A program made the translations under genes and the position numbers. Under the pieces are notes generated by a model, which made no database searches, had not been told where the DNA came from, and saw only the letters and a list, made by a program, of their open reading frames with translations. A DNA stretch of 64,000 nucleotides from JBGAQP01 sp044220635 (GTDB lineage Bacteria > Pseudomonadota > Gammaproteobacteria > Burkholderiales > Usitatibacteraceae), in assembly GCA_044220635.1 (NCBI GenBank), contig JBGAQP010000022.1, positions 1 to 64,000 on the forward strand, given 5' to 3'. Below are positions 19,081 to 27,795 of the stretch, piece by piece; the first letter of the stretch is position 1, and each line of letters opens with the position of its first letter.

Positions 19081-20967
19081 ATGCGCGCCACCCTGTCCGC
19101 GGCCCTTGCGGGAGCCCTCGCCCTCGCGGGAGGCTGCGGAACCCAGCCGATCCCCAAGTCCGACGCGCACTTGCGCTCGGAGGTGCCACCCGCTGCGTCC
19201 GCGGCCGCCACCCCGATCCCGCAGCCGGTGCGCGCAGTGCCCCTGCCGCCGCCGCCCGAGGCGAAGGCCGCGGAGCTCAAGTACTCCGTCGTGGTAGCCA
19301 ACCAGTCGGTGCGCGAGGTGCTCCTCGCGATGGCGCGCGAGACGAAGATCAACTTCGACATCCATCCGGGAATCGAGGGGACGATCACGCTCAACGCGAT
19401 CGACCAGACGCTCAGGCAGATCCTCACGCGCATCTCGAACCAGGTCGACATGCGCTGGGAATCCGCGGCCGGGACGATCAGCGTCATGCCCGACACGCCG
19501 TACCTGCGCAACTACCGCGTCGACTACGTGAACATGTCCCGCGACGTGAACGAGAGCATCGGCATCGCCACCCAGGTGATCTCCGGGGCCGTCGGGGCGG
19601 GAACGGCGGGGCTCACCGCGGGCAACAACTCCACGCTGGTGATCGAGAACCGCTCGCGCCACCGCTTCTGGGAAACGCTGGAGAGGAACGTGAAGGACCT
19701 CCTCAGGGAGACGGACAAGCAGTTCCCGGAAGGATCGCGGACGACGACCACGCAGTTGCAGCGCCAGGCGGCCACCGTGGGCGCGGCCCCGCCGGCGGCC
19801 ACCGCCGGCGAGCGCGGCGCGCAGGCGGTCTCGCCGGGCTCCCCGGCGATCCTGCCCGCCGTCCGCCCGGAGGGCGGCGGCGCCATCGAGCAGGTCTCGC
19901 TCACCTTCCGCGAGGCCGCCTCGGTCATCGTCAACCCGGAGACCGGCATCGTCTCGGTTCGGGCGACCTCGCGCCAGCACGCGAAGGTCTCGGAGTTCAT
20001 CGACCAGGTCATGAACTCGGCCCGGCGCCAGGTGCTGATCGAGGCGACGATCGTCGAGGTCGACCTGAGCGACCAGTACCAGTCCGGGGTCGACTGGTCG
20101 TCGCTCGCGCTCGAGGGGCTGGGCTATTCGTTCAGCCAGAACTTCCTGGGCGGCAACCTCGCCGAATCGCCGTTCTTCTCCCTCACGTACAGCAATCCCA
20201 ACGCGGCGCGCGGCGGCAGCATCTCCACGACCGTGAAGCTGCTCAGCACCTTCGGCAAGACCCGCGTGCTGTCGAGCCCGAAGCTGATGGTGCTCAACAA
20301 CCAGACCGCGGTCCTCAAGGTGGTCGACAACCGCGTCTATTTCACGATCAAGGCCGACACGGTCACCAACCAGACGAACACGCAGACCACGTTCACGACG
20401 ACCCAGAACGTGGTCCCGGTCGGCTTCATCATGAACGTGACGCCGCAGGTGAGCGACACCAGCATGGTGACCATCAACCTGCGCCCGACGGTCACCCGCA
20501 TCATCGGCTTCGTGAACGACCCGAACCCGGCGCTCGCCGCCGCCCGCGTCACGAGCGCGATTCCCGAGACCCAGACGCGCGAGATGGAGAGCGTTCTCAA
20601 GGTCGGCAGCGGGCAGACGGCGATCCTCGGCGGCCTCATGCTCGACAGCTTCGAGGGCTCGCGCGACGGGCTGCCGATCGCCTCGCGCATCCCGATCGTC
20701 GGCGATTTCTTCAGCTACCGGAACGACACGGCGCGCAAATCCGAGCTCGTGATCTTCCTGCGCCCCGTGATCGTGAACGACCCGAGCATCGAGACCGAAC
20801 TCGCCACCTACAAGCGCTACCTGCCCCACACCGAGTTCTTCAAGGACACGGAGCCGCCGCTGCCCGAGTTCCAGGAGAGCCTGCAACGCATCGAGCGCAG
20901 CGACCTCTCGCCGCTCGTGCCCGTTCCCGTCGTGCCCGAGCCCCCGCCGCCGGGGGGCACGCCTTGA
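19081..20967 (+). CDS. mshL: MshL-like secretin
   Basis: Outer-membrane ring through which the pilus or secreted protein passes. The ATG at 19081 gives 628 residues with a signal peptide ending near GGCGTQ (cysteine at about residue 20, possible but imperfect lipobox). An STN/N0-like domain covers about 65-150 (VREVLLAMARETKINFDIH). After a low-complexity section comes the secretin domain (about 315-590) with VLIEATIVEVDL, RVLSSPKLMVLNNQTAVLKV and GSGQTAILGGLM. The longer open frame upstream belongs to the end of mshM. The 112-base gap before it is the largest break in the operon and holds the candidate promoter. Confidence 0.93.
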   Translation: MRATLSAALAGALALAGGCGTQPIPKSDAHLRSEVPPAASAAATPIPQPVRAVPLPPPPEAKAAELKYSVVVANQSVREVLLAMARETKINFDIHPGIEGTITLNAIDQTLRQILTRISNQVDMRWESAAGTISVMPDTPYLRNYRVDYVNMSRDVNESIGIATQVISGAVGAGTAGLTAGNNSTLVIENRSRHRFWETLERNVKDLLRETDKQFPEGSRTTTTQLQRQAATVGAAPPAATAGERGAQAVSPGSPAILPAVRPEGGGAIEQVSLTFREAASVIVNPETGIVSVRATSRQHAKVSEFIDQVMNSARRQVLIEATIVEVDLSDQYQSGVDWSSLALEGLGYSFSQNFLGGNLAESPFFSLTYSNPNAARGGSISTTVKLLSTFGKTRVLSSPKLMVLNNQTAVLKVVDNRVYFTIKADTVTNQTNTQTTFTTTQNVVPVGFIMNVTPQVSDTSMVTINLRPTVTRIIGFVNDPNPALAAARVTSAIPETQTREMESVLKVGSGQTAILGGLMLDSFEGSRDGLPIASRIPIVGDFFSYRNDTARKSELVIFLRPVIVNDPSIETELATYKRYLPHTEFFKDTEPPLPEFQESLQRIERSDLSPLVPVPVVPEPPPPGGTP

Positions 20968-22148
20968 GCCTCCTGCTCGACGCCCTCCGGCGCGCCGAGC
21001 AGGAGAAGCGCGCCCGGCAGGAAACCAGCGGCGCAGCGCCCGCGGCGGCCGCGTCCGAAGAGGCGGCCCCCGAAGCGCGCGTCGAGCCGCCGGCTCGGGC
21101 CCCCAGGCTCGAGCTCGAGATGGTCGCCGAGGCTCCCCCGGCGCCCGCCCCCGCCCCCGCCGCCGCACCTGCCGCACCCGCGGCCGCGCCCGCGACTCCC
21201 GCCCGCGCGGCGGCCAAGGCCGTGTTCGCGGCCAAGCAGCCCGCGCCCGAGGCGCCCAAGAGCAAGCGCAACCTCGTGATCGCCGCCGTCGCGGTCGTCA
21301 CGCTCCTCGTCGCCGGCGGGGGCTACTACGTGTGGCAGGAGGTGAACTCGCTCCTGCCGAAGTCGCCGATGGCGCGCGCGGCCCCGAGGCCCGTGGTCCC
21401 CGCGCCACCGGCGGGTGCTCCCGCCAAGGCGGACGATGCGGCCGCCGAGGAGAAGGCCGGCGCCGAGGCGCCCAAGGCGCGGCCGCCCGCCGCCGAGCCG
21501 ATCACGGCGACCCTGCTGCGGGAAGCCTCCGCGGCGAGCGCACCGCCGCCGCTCAGGCTCACGCGCTCGCTCGAATCGCCGAAGGTCCTGCAGGAGGTGG
21601 CAAGCGGCTACGAGCGGCTGCGCCGCGGCGACCTTGCCGGCGCGCGCAGCGCCTACCTCGCGGCGATCGCCATCGAGCCCGCGAACGTCGACGCCGAGCT
21701 CGGCCTCGCCACGGTGGCCGCGCGCTCGGGCGACCGCGCGGGAGCGGGCCGGCACTACCGCCGCGCCCTCGAGCTCGACCCGCGAAACGCCACCGCCGCG
21801 GCCGGGCTCGCGGCGATCGCCGATCCCTCCCAGGCCGGCAGCCTCGAAGGCGCCCTGCGCGGCAGCCTCGAGCGCAACCCGGAGAACGCGGCGCTGCAGT
21901 TCACCCTCGGAAACCTCCTCGCCTCCCGGGGCCGCTGGACCGAGGCCCAGGCGGCGTATTTCGAGGCCTACCGGCTGGAGCCCGCGAACGCCGACATCGT
22001 CCACAATCTCGCCGTCAGCCTCGACAACCTGGGGCAGTCGCGCCTCGCCGCCGAGCACTACCGGCGAGCGCTCGACGTCGCGCGCTCGCGCCCGCACCAG
22101 TTCGACCCCGCGCCCGTCGAGCGCCGGCTCGCGGACCTCTCGCGATAG
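20964..22148 (+). CDS. MshN-like TPR protein
   Basis: 394 residues. N-terminus SLLLDALRRAEQEKRARQE is shared with MshN/GspB-like pilus accessory proteins. Low-complexity Ala/Pro-rich section, one membrane helix near 95-115 (NLVIAAVAVVTLLVAGGGYY), another flexible stretch, then tetratricopeptide repeats from about residue 210 to the end (for example AYLAAIAIEPANVDAELGLA and AAEHYRRALDVARSRP). Likely an inner-membrane protein with periplasmic repeats that bridges to the secretin. TTG start overlapping the mshL stop (TTGA). Confidence 0.85.
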   Translation: MSLLLDALRRAEQEKRARQETSGAAPAAAASEEAAPEARVEPPARAPRLELEMVAEAPPAPAPAPAAAPAAPAAAPATPARAAAKAVFAAKQPAPEAPKSKRNLVIAAVAVVTLLVAGGGYYVWQEVNSLLPKSPMARAAPRPVVPAPPAGAPAKADDAAAEEKAGAEAPKARPPAAEPITATLLREASAASAPPPLRLTRSLESPKVLQEVASGYERLRRGDLAGARSAYLAAIAIEPANVDAELGLATVAARSGDRAGAGRHYRRALELDPRNATAAAGLAAIADPSQAGSLEGALRGSLERNPENAALQFTLGNLLASRGRWTEAQAAYFEAYRLEPANADIVHNLAVSLDNLGQSRLAAEHYRRALDVARSRPHQFDPAPVERRLADLSR

Positions 22149-22149
22149 C

Positions 22150-23862
22150 ATGGCGACCGTGCAGGCCCCCCTCTCCCAGGTCCCGCTCGGCCAGACGCTG
22201 CTCGCCAAGGGCATCATCAGCCAGGACCAGCTGAACATCGCCCTCACGGAGCAGAAGAAGTACAAGTCGCCGCTCGGCAAGGTGCTCGTGCAGCTCGGTT
22301 TCGTGACCGAGGCCACGATCCGCGACATCCTCTCGGAGACCCTCGGCCAGGTGTCGATCGACCTCGAGAACACGATCGTCGACCCCTCGGCGATCGCCTT
22401 CGTCCCCAAGGACATGGCGCGGCGCTACCACGTGCTGCCGGTGAGCTACGACCACGAGAAGAAGGTCCTGCTCATCGCGGTCTCGGACCCGGCCAACGTC
22501 GTGGCCCTCGACCAGATCCGCGCGCTCGCCCGCGAGGACCTGCGCATCGAGCAGGTGCTCGCCCGCGAGTCCGACATCACGATCGGCATCGAGCACCACT
22601 ACGGGTTCGAGCTCTCGATCGACGGCATCCTCAACGAGATCGAGACCGGCGAGATCGACTACCAGAGCCTCGCCGCCGACTTCGACGAGTACAGCCAGCC
22701 GGTGGTGCGCCTGGTCGACGCGCTGCTCAACGACGCGGTGAAGCGCGGCGCCTCCGACATCCACTTCGAGCCCGAGCAGGGGTTCCTGCGCATCCGCTAC
22801 CGCATCGACGGGGTGCTCCGGCAGATCCGCAGCCTGCACAAGAACTACTGGGCCGCGATGGTCGTGCGCCTGAAGGTCATGAGCGGCATGAACATCGCCG
22901 AGACGCGCGCACCCCAGGACGGCCGGATCTCGCTGCTGCTCTCCGGCCACCAGGTGGACTTCCGCGTCTCCGCGCAGCCGACCACGCACGGCGAGAACCT
23001 GGTGCTGCGCATCCTCGACCGCGACAAGGGGATCGTGCCCCTCGAGGAGCTGGGCCTGCAGCCCGAGGACCTGAAGACCCTCAAGCTCATGCTCGCCCGC
23101 CCCGAGGGCATCATCCTCGTCACCGGACCCACCGGCAGCGGCAAGACGACCACGCTCTACTCGATCCTCAACTACATCAACACCGAGGGCATCAACATCA
23201 TGACCCTCGAGGACCCGGTCGAGTACCCCATGGCGATGATCCGCCAGACCTCGGTGAACGAAGTGGTGAAGCTCGACTTCGCCTCGGGGATCCGCTCGAT
23301 GATGCGCCAGGACCCGGACGTGATCCTGGTGGGCGAGATCCGCGACCAGGAGACCGCGGAGATGGCCTTTCGCGCGGCGATGACGGGCCACCAGGTGTAC
23401 TCGACGCTGCACACGAACTCCTCGATCGGCGCGGTCCCCCGCCTCATGGACCTCGGGGTGCTGCCCGACATCATGGCCGGCAACATCATCGGCGTGATCG
23501 CCCAGCGCCTCGTGCGTCGGCTGTGCACGCACTGCAAGTCGCCCTACGCGCCGGATGCCGCCACGCGGGGCCTGCTCGGCATGGGCGAGGGCGACTCGCG
23601 GCCCATCTACCAGGCCGTGGGCTGCCCGCGCTGCGACAACGTGGGCTACCGCGGGCGCGTGGCCATCATGGAGCTCTTCAAGCTCGACGCCGAGATCGAC
23701 GAGCTCATCGCGCGGCGCGCCACGGGCCGGGAGATCCGCACCGCGGCCGCGGCGCGCGGCTTCCGGTCGCTGTCCGACGACGCGATCTCCCGGGTGCTCC
23801 TGGGGCACACGAGCCTCGAGGAGATCTCGCGCGTGGTCGACCTCACCGACCGCGTGATCTAG
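22150..23862 (+). CDS. mshE: GspE/PilB-type assembly ATPase (MshE-like)
   Basis: Hexameric cytoplasmic motor for pilus extension or secretion. ATG at 22150, 570 residues. N-terminal MshEN-like region (12-64) carries two LGxxL...G...L...L motifs that bind cyclic di-GMP in MshE, but the leading Arg of both is Pro here (Pro12, Pro41). The core has Walker A GPTGSGKTTT, Asp box TLEDPVEYP, Walker B DVILVGEIRDQET and His box THQ-like GHQVYSTLHTN. A zinc tetracysteine (CTHCKSP and CPRCDNVGYRGR) marks the extension-ATPase type. The frame upstream of the ATG lies in the TPR gene and is not used. Confidence 0.95.
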   Translation: MATVQAPLSQVPLGQTLLAKGIISQDQLNIALTEQKKYKSPLGKVLVQLGFVTEATIRDILSETLGQVSIDLENTIVDPSAIAFVPKDMARRYHVLPVSYDHEKKVLLIAVSDPANVVALDQIRALAREDLRIEQVLARESDITIGIEHHYGFELSIDGILNEIETGEIDYQSLAADFDEYSQPVVRLVDALLNDAVKRGASDIHFEPEQGFLRIRYRIDGVLRQIRSLHKNYWAAMVVRLKVMSGMNIAETRAPQDGRISLLLSGHQVDFRVSAQPTTHGENLVLRILDRDKGIVPLEELGLQPEDLKTLKLMLARPEGIILVTGPTGSGKTTTLYSILNYINTEGINIMTLEDPVEYPMAMIRQTSVNEVVKLDFASGIRSMMRQDPDVILVGEIRDQETAEMAFRAAMTGHQVYSTLHTNSSIGAVPRLMDLGVLPDIMAGNIIGVIAQRLVRRLCTHCKSPYAPDAATRGLLGMGEGDSRPIYQAVGCPRCDNVGYRGRVAIMELFKLDAEIDELIARRATGREIRTAAAARGFRSLSDDAISRVLLGHTSLEEISRVVDLTDRVI

Positions 23863-23877
23863 GGCTCGGGGCCTGCC

Positions 23878-25080
23878 GTGGCGCTCTTTGCCTATCGCGC
23901 GATCGACGCCGACGGCCGCGTCTCCTCGGGCAACCTCGACGCGGTCAACGCGATCGACCTGGAGCTGCGCCTCAAGCGCCTCGGCCTCGACCTCATCACC
24001 TTCGAGTCGGTCAAGCGCTCGGTCGCGGCGCGCACGCGCCGGGTCACCCGCCCCGAGCTCATCACGTTCTGCTTCCACCTCTCGCAGCTGCTGCGCGCGG
24101 GCGTGAACATCATCGAGGCGCTCACGGACCTGCGCGACTCGACCGAGAACCCCGGGTTCAAGCAGGTGGTGGCGAGCCTGCTCGAGGACATCGAGGGCGG
24201 CCTCAAGCTCTCGGAGGCCATGGCGAACCACCCCTACTGCTTCGACGGCGTGTTCGTGGCCCTGGTGCGCGCGGGCGAGCAAAGCGGCCAGCTCACCGAG
24301 GTGCTCGACGAGCTCTCCGAGAACCTCAAGTGGCAGGACGAGATGGCGAGCCAGGCGCAAAGGGCCCTCATCTACCCCGCGATCGTGACGGTGGTGATCA
24401 TCGCCGTGATCTTCGTGCTGATGACGGTCCTCGTTCCCCAGCTCGCCTCCACCTTCAAGACCCTGGTGCCGAAGCTGCCGCGGGAGACCGAGATCCTCGT
24501 GGGGCTGTCCAACATCTTCCTGAAATGGTGGTACCTGATGCTCGGCGTGCCCGTCATCGTCGGCGCCGCGGCGTGGCTGTTCGCCCAGTCCAACGAGCGC
24601 GCCAAGCGCGCCCTCGACGAGGCGATGCTGCGCTTCCCGGTCGTGGGGCCCATCCGTCACAAGATCATCCTCGCGCGCTTCTCGACCTTCTTCGCGATGC
24701 TCTACCGGGCGGGCATCAGCGTGCTCGACTGCATCCAGATCTGCGAGAAGATCGTCGGCAACCGGGTCATGGAGGACGGGCTGCAGCGCGTCGGGCGCAG
24801 CATCTCCGAGGGCCAGGGCATCACGCAGGCCTTCATCGCCACCAAGCTCTTCCCGCCCCTCGTCATCCGGATGCTGCGCGTGGGAGAATCCACCGGTGGC
24901 CTCGACTCGGCGCTGCTCAACGTGAGCTACTTCTACAACCGGCAGGTGCGCGAGAGCATCGCGCGCATGCAGTCGCTGCTGGGACCGGCCACGACGGTCG
25001 TGCTCGGCGCCCTCATCGTGGCGATCCTCTACGCCATCTTCCTGCCGGTCTACGACGTGATCTCGAAGATCAAGTTCTGA
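23878..25080 (+). CDS. mshG: GspF/PilC-type inner-membrane assembly protein (MshG-like)
   Basis: 400 residues, polytopic platform protein contacting the ATPase. Two GspF repeats: ITFCFHLSQLLRAGVNIIEAL (about 60-80) and LARFSTFFAMLYRAGISVLD (about 263-282). Three hydrophobic segments (about 165-190, 215-240, 375-395), with EQSGQLTEVLDELS the typical GE-box helix region and GESTGGLDSALL in the second repeat. GTG start at 23878, 15 bases after mshE. Confidence 0.94.
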   Translation: MALFAYRAIDADGRVSSGNLDAVNAIDLELRLKRLGLDLITFESVKRSVAARTRRVTRPELITFCFHLSQLLRAGVNIIEALTDLRDSTENPGFKQVVASLLEDIEGGLKLSEAMANHPYCFDGVFVALVRAGEQSGQLTEVLDELSENLKWQDEMASQAQRALIYPAIVTVVIIAVIFVLMTVLVPQLASTFKTLVPKLPRETEILVGLSNIFLKWWYLMLGVPVIVGAAAWLFAQSNERAKRALDEAMLRFPVVGPIRHKIILARFSTFFAMLYRAGISVLDCIQICEKIVGNRVMEDGLQRVGRSISEGQGITQAFIATKLFPPLVIRMLRVGESTGGLDSALLNVSYFYNRQVRESIARMQSLLGPATTVVLGALIVAILYAIFLPVYDVISKIKF

Positions 25081-25091
25081 GCCCCCCCGCG

Positions 25092-26711
25092 ATGGCCAAG
25101 CACTTCCTCTATCTCACGAACTCGCGGCTGGTGAGCCTAGCCGCGCGGGGCACGCGGCTCGTCGCGCGGCGCGAGTTCGAGGCCACCGCGGCCGGGGCCG
25201 CGGAGTTCGAGCGCCACCTGAAGTCGCTCAAGAACCTGCCCACCCACATCATCACGGACCTCGCCGAGGAGGACTTCCGCCTCGACACGATCCCGCACGT
25301 CGGCTCGGGCGACCGCGGCGCCATCTTCGCCCGCCGCCTCACGCAGATCTTCCGCAACACCCCCTACCGCCACGCCACGCTCCAGGGACGCGAGGTCGAT
25401 GGCCGGCGCGACGACCGCGTGCTCTACACGGCGATCACCAACCCTGACGTCCTGCGTCCCTGGGTCGAGTGCCTCGACCGGCTGCGCGCGCCGCTCGCCG
25501 GGATCCATTCCTCGGCCATGCTCAGCGGCCGCCTGCTCAAGGACCTGGGGCTCGCGTTCCCGCACACGCTGCTGGTGACCTTCACGCCGGGCGAGTCGGT
25601 GCGCCAGACCTACTTCCGCGACCGCGAGATCAAGTTCAGCCGCCTCACGCCGATCGACCTCGAGGAGGGCCAGTCGCTCGGGGCGATGCTCGCGGAGGAG
25701 ACCACACGGACCTGGCAGTACCTCGAGAGCCTGCGCCACTTCGGGCCCGAGGACCGCCTCGAGGTGTGCGTGCTCGTGCATCCCAAGGACCGCGCGGCCA
25801 TCGAGCCGGCGCTGCGCGACCTCGCCCAGATCCAGTACCGCGTCCTCGACATCGAGCAGGTCGCCGCGAAGGTGGGGCTCAAGCCCCCGCCCCTGGGCTC
25901 GAGCGCCGAGGAGGTCATGGTCCACCTCTTCCTGCGCCGGCCGATGGAGGACCACTTCGCCTCGGCGGAGCTGCGCCGCAACGACACGCTGCGCACCGCG
26001 CGGCTCGCGCTGACGGGCGCCTCGGCGACGGTGCTCGCCGCGGGGATCGCCTGGGGGGCGTGGAACGTGACGCGGGTGTTCGCCGGCAACGAGGAGGACG
26101 TGCGCGTCGGCCAGCAGGTCCAGGCGCTCAACCGCGAGTACGAGGAGATCACGCGCTCGCTGCCCGAGCTGGGCGTCGGGGGGGCGGCGATGCGCGATTC
26201 CGTCGCCTTCTACAACGGGTCGCTGCGCGGCTTCCCGACGCTCACCGCATTCCTCGTGCCGGTCTCTCATGTTCTCGACCGGTACCCCCAGGTGCGGCTC
26301 ACGCAGCTCGCCTGGCAGGCCTCCGACGACCCGAAGGCCTCGCCCGTCTTCCCCGCCTCGCAACCGCGCCTCGCCCCGCCGGTCAAGTCGGTCGCGAAGA
26401 TCGTGGAGGCGGCCCCGCCGGCGCCGCCGGAAGAAGCGAGCCCGACGTTCGCGGGCGGCCGTTACGAGGTCGCGCTCGTCGAGGCGACCGTGCCCCTGCC
26501 CGGCACCGACTTCCGCCGGGTGCTCGGCGAGGTCGAGCGGCTCGCGGCCGACCTGCGCGGCATTCCCGGCTACAGCGCGGACGTGGTCGAAAGCCCGCTC
26601 GACACGAATCCCGGGCGCGTGATCCAGGGCCGGCTCGACGCCCGGACCACGGCGAACTCGGAAGCGCGTTTCCTCCTGAGGATCGTGCGCGACCGGGGAG
26701 GCTCGGCGTGA
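25092..26711 (+). CDS. PilM/PilN-like fusion protein of the MSHA-type machine
   Basis: 539 residues, not firmly assigned to a named family. The N-terminal two-thirds (1-300) has no membrane segment and looks like a degenerate actin-like cytoplasmic domain (LYLTNSRLVSLAARG, then ILDIEQVAAKVGL), the role of PilM/MshI. A single membrane helix follows (about 304-324, LALTGASATVLAAGIAWGAW). The periplasmic part (325-539) has a short coiled-coil-like stretch (QQVQALNREYEEITRSLPEL) and a compact C-terminal domain, as in PilN/MshJ. Located between mshG and a PilO-like gene, exactly where pilM and pilN would be. The frame upstream of the ATG at 25092 overlaps mshE and mshG and is ignored. Confidence 0.75.
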   Translation: MAKHFLYLTNSRLVSLAARGTRLVARREFEATAAGAAEFERHLKSLKNLPTHIITDLAEEDFRLDTIPHVGSGDRGAIFARRLTQIFRNTPYRHATLQGREVDGRRDDRVLYTAITNPDVLRPWVECLDRLRAPLAGIHSSAMLSGRLLKDLGLAFPHTLLVTFTPGESVRQTYFRDREIKFSRLTPIDLEEGQSLGAMLAEETTRTWQYLESLRHFGPEDRLEVCVLVHPKDRAAIEPALRDLAQIQYRVLDIEQVAAKVGLKPPPLGSSAEEVMVHLFLRRPMEDHFASAELRRNDTLRTARLALTGASATVLAAGIAWGAWNVTRVFAGNEEDVRVGQQVQALNREYEEITRSLPELGVGGAAMRDSVAFYNGSLRGFPTLTAFLVPVSHVLDRYPQVRLTQLAWQASDDPKASPVFPASQPRLAPPVKSVAKIVEAAPPAPPEEASPTFAGGRYEVALVEATVPLPGTDFRRVLGEVERLAADLRGIPGYSADVVESPLDTNPGRVIQGRLDARTTANSEARFLLRIVRDRGGSA

Positions 26712-27328
26712 GCATCGTCTTCGGCAAGGAGGGCTTCAAGGCGCTGCGCACCTCCTGGGTGCTCCTCGCCCTGGCGATCGCGATCGCCGCCTCGATCGGG
26801 TTCGGCAGCCAGTGGTTCGTCGACCGGGTCCAGCGCGACAACGTCTCCTCCGCCCGCAAGCTCCAGGAGGCCCGCTCGCGCCTCGACAACGCCCGTCGCG
26901 AGCGCGACAACCTTCGCCAGTCGGCCGAGGTGTTCCGCACCCTCGTCGACCGGGGGCTGCTCGGCGGCGAGCGCCGCCTCGAGATGGTCGAGCGCGTGGG
27001 CGCGCTGCGCGAGCGCTTCCGCCTGCTCTCGCTCGACTACGAGATCGCGCCCCAGCGCCCGCTCGCGATGGCGGGGGGACGCACCTACCCTTCGGTGGAG
27101 GTGCTCTCCAGCCGCGTGAAGCTGCGCATGCGCGCGCTCCACGAAGGCGACCTGCTCGGCTTCCTCGAGGGCCTGACCGAGGCGACCCACGGTTTCTTTC
27201 CCGTCGATCGCTGCGCGATGCGGCGCATCGAGCAGGGAGGCTCCGCCGCCGCGCCGTCGGACCTCGAGGCCGAGTGCACGCTCGAGTGGATCACGCTGAA
27301 GGAGAAACGTGGCCCCCGCCCGGCTTAG
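26708..27328 (+). CDS. PilO/MshJ-like inner-membrane protein
   Basis: 206 residues: short cytoplasmic N-terminus, one membrane helix (about 17-36, VLLALAIAIAASIGFGSQWF), a coiled coil rich in Arg/Glu (about 40-75, VQRDNVSSARKLQEARSRLD), then a small folded domain ending at PRPA. This is the layout of PilO-type alignment proteins. GTG at 26708 overlaps the preceding stop (GTGA); the end overlaps the next gene by 20 bases. Confidence 0.7.
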   Translation: MSIVFGKEGFKALRTSWVLLALAIAIAASIGFGSQWFVDRVQRDNVSSARKLQEARSRLDNARRERDNLRQSAEVFRTLVDRGLLGGERRLEMVERVGALRERFRLLSLDYEIAPQRPLAMAGGRTYPSVEVLSSRVKLRMRALHEGDLLGFLEGLTEATHGFFPVDRCAMRRIEQGGSAAAPSDLEAECTLEWITLKEKRGPRPA

Positions 27329-27677
27329 GCGCCTCGCCGCCATCCTCGCGCTCGCCGCGCCGCTCGCCGCCGCGGCGGCGGAGCTCGGGACACTCTTCCA
27401 TTCCCCGGCCGAACGCGAGCGGCTCGATCGGGCGCGACGCGGCCTGCCCGTTGGCGCGGCGAACGCCGCGCCCCAGGGACCGGCGGCCGTGACCGGCTAC
27501 GTCGAGCGCAGCGACGGTCGAAACACCCTCTGGATCGACGGCACGCCGGTCCCGGTGGCCGGACGCCGCGCCCCGGGCCTTTTCGACCCGCGCAAGGTCG
27601 AGGGAACGGCGCCGGGACTCGTCGTCCCTTCGCGCGATCCGGCCTCCCCCTCCCCCGCACCGCCCAAGCCGGGCTGA
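27309..27677 (+). CDS. Small periplasmic PilP/MshK-like protein
   Basis: 122 residues with a signal peptide (about 1-24, LRRLAAILALAAPLAAAAA). The mature part has LGTLFHSPAERERLDRAR followed by VTGYVERSDGRNTLWIDG, a short beta domain with the pattern of MshK-like proteins, and a Pro-rich tail. By position it would be the PilP equivalent linking the inner-membrane complex to the secretin. GTG start, 20-base overlap with the previous gene. Assignment rests mostly on context. Confidence 0.65.
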   Translation: MAPARLRRLAAILALAAPLAAAAAELGTLFHSPAERERLDRARRGLPVGAANAAPQGPAAVTGYVERSDGRNTLWIDGTPVPVAGRRAPGLFDPRKVEGTAPGLVVPSRDPASPSPAPPKPG

Positions 27678-27696
27678 GCCTTCCGGGCCGCGTCAA

Positions 27697-27731
27697 GGCG
27701 ACATCGCCCGTCGAAGCGGGGCGATTTCGCC
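27697..27731 (+). other. Long interrupted hairpin between the assembly genes and the pilin-like genes
   Basis: Arms GGCG (27697-27700) plus ATCGCCC (27703-27709) pair with GGGCGAT (27719-27725) plus CGCC (27728-27731). There is one symmetric 2x2 mismatch and a nine-base loop. No T-run follows, so it is not a classical intrinsic terminator. It may stabilise or separate the two halves of the transcript. It is followed by a GGAGG ribosome site before the gene at 27796. Confidence 0.45.
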
Positions 27732-27795
27732 GGGACGGGGCACCCGGCGGCGCGCTAGCGTCGGTCCTGCCCCATCGGACCGGAGGTGTACCCGG

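Noticed and set aside
22015..24660. An 881-codon minus-strand open frame opposite mshE and mshG
   Set aside because: His/Arg/Asp/Glu-rich shadow with no domain. The plus strand encodes a complete GspE-type ATPase and GspF-type protein.
23523..25091. Extension of the PilM/PilN-like gene upstream of 25092
   Set aside because: The added 523 residues read through mshE and mshG in another frame; family-like sequence starts only at MAKHFLYLTNS.
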